From Peltaster fructicola (Eukaryota; Ascomycota; Dothideomycetes), in NCBI GenBank assembly GCA_001592805.2, contig CP051143.1:558001-622000 (forward strand): a stretch of 64,000 nt of DNA, read 5' to 3'. The notes under the pieces were generated by a model, which was not told the origin of the DNA, did not search any database, and saw only the letters and a program-made list of their open reading frames with translations. Positions 39,402 to 51,000 of this stretch are shown here, in pieces (the stretch's first letter is position 1; the number at the start of each line of letters is the position of its first letter). The position numbers and the translations under genes are program-made.

Positions 39402-41181
39402 ATGGCAGCAGCGACTATGCGTTCTTCTCTGCGACCGTGTCAACTCCTCCTCCTATCGAACGCAAGCTTACAGCATCGATCTGCAGCTACATTGGCATCT
39501 TTCAAGATACCAGACGTCAACAACGAGCCCAACGTGAGTGGACAGTCTTTAGGGAGGCATGAACTGACAGCAGTCGCAGAAGCACTACGGAAAAGGCTCG
39601 AGTGACAGGCATCAACTCGCTGATGCCATAGCGTCTCTCAAACGACAAGCACCTCTCGAAATACCTATCGTGGTTGCGGGCAAAGAGATCAAAACCAATA
39701 GCATCACACAGCAAACACTGCCGGCAGATCACAAATCATCTATAGCAGCATGGTCGAGCGCTTCAGCACAGGACGTCGACAGGGCAATTGAGACTGCACT
39801 CGCAACGAAAAAATCATGGGAGGATACACCATTTGCAGACCGAGCAGCAATATTCCTCAAAGCTGCAGACCTTATCAGTGGGAAGTACAGATACGACATG
39901 ATGGCAGCGACAGTACTTGGACAAGGGAAGAATGCATGGCAAGCTGAGATTGATGCTGCGGCAGAGACCTGCGACTTCTTGAGGTTCAATGTGCAGTACG
40001 CGCAGGACCTGTATGCTCAGCAACCTGTACACAACAGTCCTGGCGTCTGGAATCGAGTGGAATACAGGCCACTCGAAGGTTTCGTGTACGCAATAACGCC
40101 ATTCAACTTCACTGCCATTGCAGGAAACCTGCCGACGGCACCTGCATTGATGGGCAATGTTGTTGTATGGAAGCCAAGTCCTAGTGCCATGGCATCGAAT
40201 TGGCTACTGTATAACATCCTGAGAGAGGCAGGCCTACCAGCAGACGTTATACAATTCGTTCCTGGGGATGCCGTCGAAGTCACTAAGCAGGTACTAGCTC
40301 ACAAAGAGTTTGCTGCTCTGCACTACACAGGCTCGACCGCAGTGTTCAGGAAGTTATATGGGCAGATCGCTTCTGGCGTTGCTGAGGGCAAATACCGTGG
40401 CTATCCTAGGATAGTTGGCGAAACTGGCGGCAAGAACTTCCATCTGGTACACAAATCAGCAAAGGTAGAGAACGCAGTCATCAACACTGTCCGGGGAGCG
40501 TTCGAGTATCAAGGTCAGAAGTGCTCAGCCACCTCCCGAGCATACTTTCCTGCCAGTCAATGGCAAGAAACCAGATCAAGTCTGATCAACGAGACGCAGA
40601 AGCTGAAGATTGGTACGCCTGAGGAGTTTGGCAACTTCATTGGTCCTGTCATTCACAAGCAGTCGTTCGACAAGCTGGCGAAGGCGATAGACGACGCCAA
40701 CAACGATCCAACATTGGAGCTACTAGTTGGCGGAAAGTACGACGACAGTGAGGGCTACTACATCCATCCGACAATCTATGTCACCATGGACCCTCATCAC
40801 AAGCTCATGCATACAGAGCTTTTTGGACCCATCCTCTGCATCTACGTATACGACGATGCCGGGGAGTCAGCATTTGCCGACATCTGCAAGACCATCGATA
40901 GCACAGGTGAATACGGCCTGACAGGTGCTGTCTTCGCCCAGGACAAGTCGGCTGTGAGATATGCGGAAGAAGCATTGAGGAACTCGGCCGGCAACTTCTA
41001 CATCAACTGCAAGTCTACTGGTGCTGTGGTCGGGCAGCAGCCTTTCGGAGGTGCACGAGCATCAGGAACGAATGACAAAGCTGGTAGTGCCAATCTGCTA
41101 TCGAGGTTTGTCAGTGTTCGTGCTATCAAGGAGAGCTTCTTGGATGAGACCAAGGTTGAATACGTCTCGAACGAGGTGTAG
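39402..41181 (+). CDS. PUT2: Delta-1-pyrroline-5-carboxylate dehydrogenase
   Basis: Exons 39402-39533 and 39580-41181 join over a 46-nt intron to give 577 residues. The join restores NNEPNKHYGKGSSDRHQLAD, conserved in fungal P5CDH. A mitochondrial presequence (MRSSLRPCQLLLLSNASLQH) leads the aldehyde dehydrogenase fold: EYRPLEGFVYAITPFNFTAI, then NAD-site WKPSPSAMASNWLLY, the general-base Glu in VGETGGKNFHLVHKSA and the catalytic Cys in YQGQKCSATSRAYFP. It oxidises P5C to glutamate, the last step of proline and arginine catabolism. An in-frame acceptor six bases upstream (CAG at 39573) would break the frame, which fixes the choice. It is the first of several proline/arginine-linked genes here. 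Confidence 0.97.
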
Positions 41182-42731
41182 AGCAGAGGAGCACTGCTGT
41201 AATCGTTCTGCGGCTATATCGAAGTGCTCGATCAGATAGCAGTGCAGCTAGCCAGTATCGCTCATGTCCATTATGTGCAATACGCTGTGAAGTGATATGC
41301 CTCCTAATCCATGGTAGTCCACGTGGAGATCTGGCGTCCATATCATGGAGATGACCCTTACGGTCTTGCATTGGATTTTGGATTCTGGATTCCATCGACA
41401 TCAGCATCAACGGCATGCATCACGCATTTGCCGGGCGACTGACACTTATCGCGAAACCGGATGCATTGCAGGTAGACGAGAGATGGCGACGAGTGCCCTG
41501 GCCGCACGAAACGTCGCCCCAAATATGGTTGGTTACACCTGCTCGAGACCACATTCTTGACCCAACGGCGCCCCCTCTAGACAGCACGAAGTCGGCCTGT
41601 CAGTGTTGCAAACGCGTGGATCACGAGTACAAGGGTTGACTTTTCGAACGATGGGATGTATGAGCGCCTGTCTTTGGCGCTCGGCATCAACCAAGTCAAG
41701 ATAGTGCATCCGCAACAATGCCTCGAGTCATATGTTGCAACGTCAACAATAGCACACAGTCCTCACATCTCAGCAATATAGCCTTCCAAACAGCGTCGAC
41801 GAACGTAACGTCTGGGCAACCCAAGGTAGCGAGTCAGCCTTGCATTAGCATTCTTCAACAACAGTCTATCAACACTGCCTCAGTCCTTCTGCGGCCATGC
41901 CAAACAAGATCCCAAGTCTTCCAAGACAGCACAACAAGGCTATATCTCATGTTCTACGAGACATAAGCTTGAGATGACAGACTGCTTTGTGGGAGCACAA
42001 GTAGCAGCCCTCGAGATCGGTCAGTCGACCAACTGTTGCGTGCACCGACACCACACACATATATGGTACTTATGGTGCTTCTCCGGCCACTGCGCAGCAC
42101 GTGGACCATGCTGCAGACCACATCACCAGACCGTGGAAGTTGCATTGAGCGCCGGGTCGAACGAGCGTGTTCTGGCTCCAGGCCGTGGAAAGTCGGTGTC
42201 AAAAGCTTCGAGTATAGTGAAATGGAGTCACCTTCGAGGAGAAGGGATACCCATATCGACACTGTGGACACTGTAGATGATCGACATAAGCACTTACAAC
42301 GCACTGCGAAGTGGACGAACTGGACGATGCCCGCAGAGATAATAGGATCTCGTCATTGGGCAGGACAGCGCCTCGACAACGACACTTCTCCTGGTGGACT
42401 GGACGATGTATCGACAGGCATTCCTCAACAATGATACGCCTGCTGCTAGTTTATGTGGCCCTTGTGATGGGCACGCTACTACTGACACATCGAGATTAGA
42501 ACAAAGGACACATCAACAATGGCGTTGTCAGTCGAAGCATGGCAGTCATTCAATCATCTGGCACACATTGTCCGACAACTTGAGTCGTCAGACTCGACTA
42601 CATGGCAAGCTCCATCAGTCCTGTTCTCCTCCATTCTAACTCTCGACACCACACACTTTGTAGCAGGCTAGACGAATCCACGAGCCTGCCATACATCGAG
42701 TCTCGATACAACACCCGGGTACCACCTCGTC
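41182..42731. other. Intergenic region, 1.5 kb
   Basis: This lies between P5CDH and the J-domain gene. Several 60-130-codon frames overlap on both strands with no protein-like signature, and I recognise no gene, tRNA or repeat. Confidence 0.4.
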
Positions 42732-43397
42732 ATGGCTCATACACAGCAGGAAATGCTGAAGTGGACTACAGACTACTATGCTCTCCTTGGAGTCTCAAGC
42801 ACGGCTACAAGTGCCGAGATCACTCAGAGCTATCGTAGACTCGCTATGACACTGCATCCCGATAAAAACGCAGGTCCGGATGCTACAGCGAAGTTCCAGG
42901 CTCTTGGTCAAGCCTACGAAGTACTGAAGGATGACGAGACTCGCCAGCGATACACAGCTGTCTGGAACCAAATCAAGCTCAAGCAACTTTCAGACATGAA
43001 GACATCACAAGAGCCGGGCCGATCTGACAGTCTAGCACCTGATGACTGGACCGAGTATGACGATGCACTACTCTTCAAGTGCCGCGACTGTGTTAGGCTG
43101 AGCATTGGCGCCAGCTTTCGCTGGTTCTTCAAGACTCCAGCTCTGTCGCAGCAGGAGATTGGAGAAGCGCTGGACATGATTGAGGTATACGACAAGCTTA
43201 CAGCTAAGCTCAAGAATGTCTGCGAGCAGTACTTCGAGATTCGACAGAATGGACAGGCAGATGCCATCCAAATTGCACGAGGCGAGGTAGAGAAGCTTCA
43301 TCGTGAAATTGTCGACACAGATGACAAACTCATGGCCATGATCAAGAGCTTCCACCACTGCGCAATGGTTCGTCGTCAACAATCAATGGCCGGCTAG
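42732..43397 (+). CDS. J-domain (DnaJ-like) co-chaperone
   Basis: Single exon, 221 residues. An N-terminal J domain occupies about residues 12-78: DYYALLGVSSTATSAEITQS, the invariant HPD at 42-44 (MTLHPDKNAGPDATAKFQAL) and AYEVLKDDETRQRYTAVWNQ. There is no Gly/Phe linker, zinc-finger or C-terminal substrate domain, so it is a class C J protein. The C-terminal 130 residues are helical and charged (KLTAKLKNVCEQYFEIRQNG). Fungal proteins of this form are often uncharacterised; they stimulate Hsp70 ATPase through HPD. Its client is unknown. It lies between proline-catabolic genes without obvious functional link. Confidence 0.88.
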   Translation: MAHTQQEMLKWTTDYYALLGVSSTATSAEITQSYRRLAMTLHPDKNAGPDATAKFQALGQAYEVLKDDETRQRYTAVWNQIKLKQLSDMKTSQEPGRSDSLAPDDWTEYDDALLFKCRDCVRLSIGASFRWFFKTPALSQQEIGEALDMIEVYDKLTAKLKNVCEQYFEIRQNGQADAIQIARGEVEKLHREIVDTDDKLMAMIKSFHHCAMVRRQQSMAG

Positions 43398-43687
43398 GCG
43401 AAACGTTTCGACTAGAATTTGGAGTCTTGGCCAAGAAGCATATCTGATCATAGACCGCTTCTGTATGCAGGTAAGGGCTGATCGGTGGTGGGATCTTCTA
43501 TGCATGGTGGATAGCTCGAATGTCGTACAATCTAGCGGACGAGGAGCATGGCTACAAGAGTGGCTACACCTCTTGCTGTGAGTAAGCCAACAGTCGAAGG
43601 TTCACCATAATGAAGCTTTGAGAGATCATCTGTCGTAATGAAATCATAACTTTTCGCGATCTGCTGTTCCTTTTCCCGTATGCTGGT

Positions 43688-45370
43688 TCAACCAGTCGTG
43701 ACAGCCTTGAGCCACCCTCCGACTCTGCCACCAAACTTGTCTTTGCTGGCTCGTCGTTCGCTGCGCTCTTCTTCAGCCTCCTGGTGCTGTCTGGCAAACT
43801 CGTCAACCCCTGAATGCAGATCCATTTCCGATGCCCTCACAAACTTCGTCTTGGAGCAGACCTTCGACACAACGAAGATGATGATGAACAATCCGATAGG
43901 CAGATAGTTGCCAAAGAACGTTGCTGTATCCCAAGCGCTGAACACATGCCATCCCGAGAAGAGTGTCACTACGGAGACAACGAAGATGACCCAGTAAGCA
44001 CCAAAGAGCGATATGCTGTTCCTGTAGGGCAAGCTCTCGTACGGTATCCCTTGCGCTTTGAGCCCAGCACGGAAGCGAATGTGAGAGATTGCGATGCAGA
44101 GCCAAGTGATGATGCCAGCGAGCGCGGTGAGGTTGAGCAGGAAGTTGAACACTTTCGAAGAGCCTGAAGATACGCTTAGATAGGCGAGAAGTCCAAAGAG
44201 CCATGTTGTGCATGCTGCCACTGTCGGGTTGCCATAGGATGTGGTGTACCCGAAGATCTTGGGCGCCATACCTTTGCCTGCCATCGAGTGCAAAGTCCTC
44301 GTTGCTGTATAGCAGTCACCAATGCCTGCAGAGAGTGCCGACGTCAAAATGCAAGCATTGATGATGCTGGGTAGCGTTTCGATACCGGCAGCCTGTATTG
44401 CTATGACATAGGGACTTGCAGCAGCAGTGGAGTTAGTGCCGAGCTGTGCGTTGTCAGAAGAGACGATCAGCGAAACAATGAAGGCACCACAGAAGTAGAA
44501 GAGCACTACTCTGACCCACGTCGCTTTGATGGCTGTTGGAATGATCCTTCGAGGGTTCTTCGTCTCGGCAGCTGCAAGTGCAAGCATTTCGGCACCGATG
44601 GAGGAGAAAGCTGCTCCAGTCAAGCCCGAGAAGAAGCCCAGGAATCTGCCAGAGGTGCCCGGAATGTTCATGTATTGCACGAATGGTCCTGGATTGTTCC
44701 AATAGCGAAATCCAATGACATCGTGGCTAGGTCCACCGCCAGCATCGATGACGATACCCAGAATGATAAGTCCTATGATAGTGATGACTTTGATGCTCGA
44801 CATGTAGAACTCGACCTCGGCGTAGACTCGCGGCCCACAGAGGTTTACTGCAAGAATGACGACCAACGCCAGCGTGATCCATACAGCTGTCGGGACTGCC
44901 ACGGTCCAGTATGTGATCAACAACGAGAATGCTGAGACTTCTGCGGCTGCGATGAGAGCCCAGCAATACCAGTAGTTCCAAGACATTGCCACACATAGCG
45001 ACGGATCGACAAACCGTCCCGAAAGACGCAGATGAGCGCCGACGACAGGTAGATAGGTGACCATCTCGCCGACGCAGAGCATGACACATATCACGACGGA
45101 GCAGATGATGCTGTACGCCAGCACTAGACCAACGGGACCAGAGCTGCTCAGCGTCGAGCCAATACCGAGAAAGATACCAGTGCCGATAACTGAACCCAAG
45201 CTGATGAATGTGAGATGGCGGGAGTTCATCTCTCGATGCAGGCCTTCGCTGCTGTGAGCCTGCTCTTCAATGCAGCCATCATCGAGAGATTGAATGGCAT
45301 AGAGGTCGACCTTCTCTGACTTCCGCACGTGGTCGGTGTCCTTCAAAGTGTACGGCGAAGTGTCGGCCAT
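43688..45370 (-). CDS. Amino-acid permease (YAT/APC family)
   Basis: Single exon, 560 residues with about twelve membrane helices. The family block REMNSRHLTFISLGSVIGTG starts helix 1, continuing IFLGIGSTLSSSGPVGLVLA; GEMVTYLPVVGAHLRLSGRF and FSSIGAEMLALAAAETKNPR are typical of fungal amino-acid permeases. The N- and C-termini are cytosolic and charged. Substrate specificity cannot be read reliably. It is transcribed divergently from a proline racemase-family gene and lies 2.5 kb from P5CDH, so proline or hydroxyproline is a reasonable guess. Relatives include Gap1, Put4 and PrnB. Confidence 0.93.
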   Translation of the reverse strand: MADTSPYTLKDTDHVRKSEKVDLYAIQSLDDGCIEEQAHSSEGLHREMNSRHLTFISLGSVIGTGIFLGIGSTLSSSGPVGLVLAYSIICSVVICVMLCVGEMVTYLPVVGAHLRLSGRFVDPSLCVAMSWNYWYCWALIAAAEVSAFSLLITYWTVAVPTAVWITLALVVILAVNLCGPRVYAEVEFYMSSIKVITIIGLIILGIVIDAGGGPSHDVIGFRYWNNPGPFVQYMNIPGTSGRFLGFFSGLTGAAFSSIGAEMLALAAAETKNPRRIIPTAIKATWVRVVLFYFCGAFIVSLIVSSDNAQLGTNSTAAASPYVIAIQAAGIETLPSIINACILTSALSAGIGDCYTATRTLHSMAGKGMAPKIFGYTTSYGNPTVAACTTWLFGLLAYLSVSSGSSKVFNFLLNLTALAGIITWLCIAISHIRFRAGLKAQGIPYESLPYRNSISLFGAYWVIFVVSVVTLFSGWHVFSAWDTATFFGNYLPIGLFIIIFVVSKVCSKTKFVRASEMDLHSGVDEFARQHQEAEEERSERRASKDKFGGRVGGWLKAVTTG

Positions 45371-45969
45371 TACGTCGTGAGTGATCTGGTGGTGTTTTGA
45401 CGACGTGCCTCAGTGCACCTTAGGCGTAAAGATGTGTACTGTGAAGTACTTCTGTCAGAGCTATGGCAAGCAGCAAGGACGGCTACTTGATGAGTTTTGA
45501 CGACGAGACATATCATGCCGCTGGACAGTACAGATGTATAACTGTGAGTCCTGGCACTCGCGATGTCCTTGTGTGACAACAAGCGGGTTCACGGACAGAG
45601 TGATTCGGCTTAGGTGTGGTACATCTCTTGCCGTACAACAGTGCAGTGCTCAGGACTGAAGAGCTGATAGCTCCTCGGTCCCGGATCGCCACCGTAAGGT
45701 CGCATCATCGTCGTCTGGACTCCTCTTTCATATGGCTCTCGTCCGCGATGTCGATGAGATGTTACAGCCGCGTATAGATCCCGTTAGGAGTATTAACGGA
45801 GAATGTGGTCTGTGCATAGGCCTCCACAATTGAACCGTCGATAGGCGAAGAGCAGCCTTGGTTTGAGCCGACGACCTCGTTTTGTGATCGGCTTGATACA
45901 TCTACACCAACAATAGTGTACAATCGTCATCACATAAGGGCAAGCGGATTACCTGCCTTCAACACGGCG
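45371..45969. promoter_or_regulatory. Shared divergent promoter, permease/racemase
   Basis: Start codons of the permease (minus) and racemase-family gene (plus) face away from each other across about 600 bp with no gene between. CGG/CCG-type half-sites lie close together near 45675-45694 (CTCGGTCCCGGATCGCCACC) beside a GATA core at about 45664, the sort of sites used by zinc-cluster and nitrogen GATA factors. Binding is not shown. Confidence 0.4.
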
Positions 45970-47016
45970 ATGTCATCTTTCTGGATACAAACAGAAGACT
46001 GGCACACAGCTGGTGAGCCATTTCGCATTGTGCCTGACCTTCCTGCTGGAAGTCTCGCGCCTGGTCTGACAGTCGCCGAGCAGCGACAGCACATCATTGA
46101 TACCAGTCAGCACCCTCTCGACCTCCTACGCCAGTCGCTCTGCCATGAGCCTCGAGGACATGCAGATATGTATGGCGGGTTCATACTGCCTCCAAATGAT
46201 GCGAATGCTCACTTCGGAGTGCTCTTCTGGCATAAAGACGGCTTTTCAACGGCATGTGGACATGGCACAATCGCACTCGGTGCGTGGGCGATCGCGAACG
46301 GCATCGTGAAGTTTCCATCACACTTGGACCATGAAAGTCACATCAACGTTGTCGTTGATGTCCCTTCAGGCCGTGTGACTGCTCGCGCACACATCACGAA
46401 TGGAGAAGCAACACATTTCGACTTCGTTAATGTCGCCAGTTATGCACTCCCTGACCTGGATCGGACGCTCGACATCATGTTGAACTCTCACCGAAGGAGA
46501 TGTCACGTCGAGATGGCGTTTGGAGGCGCCGTATATGCTGCAGTGGATGTCAGGAGTCTAGATATGACCATCGATCCCAAGCGTCATCTGGACTTCATCG
46601 ACGTACAGCGTCAGATCAAGACACAACTGAAAGATTGCAACCATCTAGGCAAGTACGATGTCTATGGAGTCATTTTCTACGAACATATGGCATCGACCGA
46701 TACGACGGTCACTCAACGCAACGTTGTTGTATTCGCTGATGGTCAAATCGATAGATCGCCTTGCGGATCTGGCACTTCTGCTCGAATAGCACTACTACTC
46801 AAGCAGAGCCAACTTACTGTGGACCAGACACTTGTGCACCATTCGATCCTGGGAACTACATTTGAAGCAGGAGTTGAAGCACTAACGACAGATGTGAACG
46901 CACCAGATGTGCCTGTCTGTATACCGTTCGTGAGAGGTATGGCAAATCTGACAGCCCGCTGCTCTTTCTTCATCGACCCAAACGACCCCATCTATCCAGG
47001 GTTCCTGTTCCGTTAG
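45970..47016 (+). CDS. Proline racemase / hydroxyproline epimerase family enzyme
   Basis: Single exon, 348 residues from MSSFWIQTEDWHTAGEPFRI; an upstream in-frame ATG at 45916 is rejected because the conserved start is this one. The two catalytic motifs are FSTACGHGTIALGAWAI (Cys96) and DRSPCGSGTSARIALLL (Cys265). Having Cys in both matches racemases and 4-hydroxyproline 2-epimerases; trans-3-hydroxy-L-proline dehydratases usually replace the second Cys by Thr. The enzyme would interconvert L- and D-proline or hydroxyproline. Substrate cannot be settled by eye. It is divergent from the amino-acid permease, suggesting uptake and conversion of the same compound. No signal peptide is seen. Confidence 0.93.
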   Translation: MSSFWIQTEDWHTAGEPFRIVPDLPAGSLAPGLTVAEQRQHIIDTSQHPLDLLRQSLCHEPRGHADMYGGFILPPNDANAHFGVLFWHKDGFSTACGHGTIALGAWAIANGIVKFPSHLDHESHINVVVDVPSGRVTARAHITNGEATHFDFVNVASYALPDLDRTLDIMLNSHRRRCHVEMAFGGAVYAAVDVRSLDMTIDPKRHLDFIDVQRQIKTQLKDCNHLGKYDVYGVIFYEHMASTDTTVTQRNVVVFADGQIDRSPCGSGTSARIALLLKQSQLTVDQTLVHHSILGTTFEAGVEALTTDVNAPDVPVCIPFVRGMANLTARCSFFIDPNDPIYPGFLFR

Positions 47017-48057
47017 TCGGAGCTATGCACGCATCAAGCAGATGTGCGCGGACACACAGCAGCACGCATAGTGCTTGCCTGTGATCACTAGCATGATGCA
47101 TAGCAGTGAGTCAGTTCCTGCGCAGACTCGGTCCAGTAGGTCAAGATGCTGAAAAGGAAAGCTGCCACTCACAGCAGGTTTCGGGTTTGACGAAATGAGG
47201 CTTGCATCGAGGAGTTTCCAAACTATCACGCACTCTCACCTCAGCACGATGGTATAGTCTCATCGTTATGCCGCGATCGTATGAGTATATCGTCGGCAGG
47301 TCTTCGAGTGCAAGCCGTTACGCTTACTCAGTAGCAGGCACGCTGAGCAGTGCGAGTAAGCCCTTTGTCGAAAAACTCTGCCGATCAGACAATTCTTCGT
47401 TTCAGCATGCCCATCGTAGCAGATCATCGCCGCTAATGCAAGCCATATCCGCATCCGAGAGACTGTGCAGAGCGAGAAGTTTTACTGCTCCTGCAGGATG
47501 TCGTGTTGTTGATGTGGAAGAGACCTCGATGCGTTGACCAAGGGTTTTGTAGGTGATAGCAGAGGACGAAAGATGTGTCAACAGTCGTGACGAGAGGCAG
47601 CCCGCATCCAGATAGGCGCCGTTACTTATCTTGCTGGTCGATTACTTTTCTCCACTATTGTCCGTCCACGCGTTTCAAGCTTTTGCGCCAGCCGTAACTG
47701 ACGTCTGCTGCCAAAAAATTCGCTGGTCATTCCTGCATGTACGATTCCATCTACGCCGAGTCCTACGCGCATCCTGCATGCGACCTGCAGCGTCAAAAGA
47801 CCTGCAAAGAGTCTTCACGCGGCGCAACATCAAAGCACCGACGTCGCACAGCCTGGGGGCAGGTTGTAAGTGGCAGCTAGGGCTTGCGAAACTGGCTTTC
47901 ACCATCCCTGCGCATCAGCACCTCATCTCGCCAACCAATTGTGCTTGCATCACGATACACGACTACCGCTTCCAATATCACTCCCCGCAGAAGCAGCTGC
48001 CTGCCGGAAGCCAGGCTTTGATGGCTCCAAGCTAGGGCTTTGCTTACAAGATAAACC
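47017..48057. other. Intergenic region, 1.0 kb
   Basis: This lies between the racemase and the Vsb1-like gene on the same strand and likely contains the long leader of the latter. Plus-strand frames at 47202-47537 and 47631-48035 have no recognisable content. Confidence 0.4.
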
Positions 48058-51000
48058 ATGTCTGCAACATGGACTTCGAGCCGGCGTCGTCTTTCCTCAA
48101 TGTCGGCGAGAGGCAAGGCGTTGCTATCTGGCGACGATCTGACCAACGGCTCTACATCTGACGGCCCTCGCACGATCACAGGCCGGTCGAGGCAACGGTC
48201 TGGGTCAACCGCTGGTCTGTCATCCTCTTACAACCTTCCCAGCAGGTCCTACATCCACCATGCCGCACACGGCACGACAGAACCACTTCAGTACTCATCC
48301 TCGGGTGTGCGAGAGCAGACTGCAGACCTGTCAACATCCTTTCTCACTGAAAGTGACCACACTGGATATGCTAGCTCCGACTTGCCAGAGCCTATGCTGA
48401 CCGAAGGCTCGACGGTTATGCTACCCGAAGTTATTCAAGAACGCTCAGAGCCAGGAAGTCCCGATGAGACTCCGGGAAGCCGACGGCCGGCATTATTAGC
48501 TGACACGTTCGAGCACAAAGGCACGCCGAGATCTGAGGCAGCTTTCTCTTTCAGCACGAATGCTCCCTCAAGGCAAGCGTCTGTTCCGGATGTCCTTGTG
48601 ACAGATGAGGCTGACGAGAACACTCCCTTGCTGCCACAAGCTCGTCTTTCCTCCATGAGGAAGCGTACCCACGACAGCCTTGAAGACCAGTCCGACGACA
48701 TACCTGTCGGCAAATGGAATCGACTTGGCCATCACTATCCAACACCGAAAAAGCTATGGAGGAGACTTTATTGGCATACCACAAATCCCAAGAGCTGGGA
48801 TATCAAGCACATACTCAATGCGGTTGTGCTTCGTCCAGCGAGTATGCTACCCGCGGTCTTCCTTGGCGTCCTTCTCAACCTGCTCGATGCGCTGAGCTAC
48901 GGTATCATCCTATTCCCATTGGGTGAAGAGATCTTCTCCGATATGGGCGCCGATGGTGTGTCAATGTTTTACGTCAGTTGCATCATATCCCAGCTGGTCT
49001 ACTCGACGGGCAGCATATTTAGAGGCGGCGTCGGTTCGGAAATGATCGAGGTTGTACCATTCTTTCACAAGATGACATACACTATCATGGCCGTCATGGG
49101 AAACGCTACTCCTGACGCCGTGCGAGCGACAGTCATCACATCTTACTGCATGAGCTCTATACTTACCGGCGTTATCTTCTTCGCTTTGGGTAGTGCAAAT
49201 CTGGGCACTCTTGTCAACTTCTTTCCACATTCGATTTTGACCGGCTGCATCGGCGGCGTCGGCATCTTTCTATTCATCACAGGCATTGAGGTTTCGGCTC
49301 GCATGGATGGTGGTCTGGAGCCAAGTGTCGAAACCCTTCAACGACTCTTCACACCAGACACGCTTCAGCTATGGCTGCCACCATTAGCCTTAGCTGTCTT
49401 ACTCCTGACAATCAAACACTTTTATGACCGTCCCTGGCTTGTTCCTGCGTATTACATTGGCATCACAGCAATCTTCTATATCATCACCACGGCTGTGCCA
49501 TCCATAACTATGGACGGCTTGCGAGCAGCAGGATGGGTCTTCGAGGCACCCGCCGCTGGCGTGCCGTTCTACAACTTCTACAGTCACTTCAAGTTCGAGC
49601 TTGTCGATTGGAGTGCGGTCTGGCTGACAATACCGTCGCAGTTCGCGCTGACGTTCTTCGGCATCTTGCATGTCCCGATCAATGTGCCAAACCTAGCTAT
49701 GGTTGTTCAAGAGGATAACGTGAGCATCAACAGGGAGCTAATCATGCACGGCATTTCCAACACTCTCTCAGGCTGCGTAGGCAGCATCCAGAACTATCTG
49801 GTCTTTGTCAACTCAGTTCTGTTCATGAACACAGGCGCTGACAGTAGGCTGGCAGGCTACATGCTTGCAGCTGCAACTGCCGGTCTGTGGTTTGCAGGAC
49901 CAGTAGTGATCGGCTATGTTCCTGTTATGGTCGTCGGCACATTGATTTACATGCTAGGTATTGATCTTACCATCGAAGCGCTGGTCCAGACGTATGGAAG
50001 ACTTGGCAGACTCGAGTATGCCACTATCGTCATCATAGCACTGGTGATGGGTCTGTATGACTTTGTCGTCGGCATAGGAGTCGGCATTGGACTGGCTTGT
50101 CTGGTTTATGTGGTACAGACTTCGAGAAAGACCGTAATCCGGGCTGAGTTCTCTGGCGAGGTGGCTGAGTCTACCGTGAGACGACATCCGCGACAGCGAC
50201 AATACCTACATCGGGTTGGACCTCAGATTCGAATCGTCAAGCTCGGCGGGTATCTGTTCTTTGGCAGTATTGTCAAGGTTGAGAAGAAGGTGCGAGCACT
50301 TGTCGACGCTGAGACTTTTGCTGCTTCACCTATCCGCTATCTCGTCCTGGACTTCTCTCACGTCACTGGCATCGACTTCTCAGCGGCTGAGGCATTTGGC
50401 AGGATGAATCGCATCTTGCACAGGCGTGAGGTCGAGCTTGTCCTCGCTGGAGTTAGTATCGAGAGTGAAGTCGGCAGGAGTCTGCAAATGGTCGGATTGT
50501 TCATTGTCAACCATGATGACGACTCGGTTCCAGTTCCTAAGGTCTTCGAGAACCTCAATGGCGCCCTAGAATCTTGCGAGAATGATCTGCTGATTATACT
50601 GAGCGAGAAGCAGAAGTCGACTGCGCAAAGGATCCACGACTCACCACCGATTGCGATCCCAGAAGCTAGTAACCACCTATCAATTTCGCCACTCGACCAA
50701 GCAGTAGGCTCGCCACGAAGAGCGCTACTACACCAAGCAGCCTCCACGACCATCACAGAGAGCTCGACATCAGAGCAGTCGAAGTGGAAGACTCTTAAGC
50801 AGCCATTACCTTTGATCTTGCAAGCATTTCAGGGTGTCACGGATCATAATGAAGACTTCTGGTTTCGAGCTCTGCCATTCTTCACTAGGCGGGAGTTCCA
50901 TCGAGGTCAGCTCATTTACTCTCGTGGCGATCAGCCAGACGGCTTCTATCTGTTGCAATCTGGAATCCTGCGAGCAGAGTACTTCCTCGAGCAGGGCAAC

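Noticed and set aside
39140-39562. 140-codon plus frame upstream of and overlapping P5C dehydrogenase
   Set aside because: It overlaps the real first exon in another frame and has no recognisable content.
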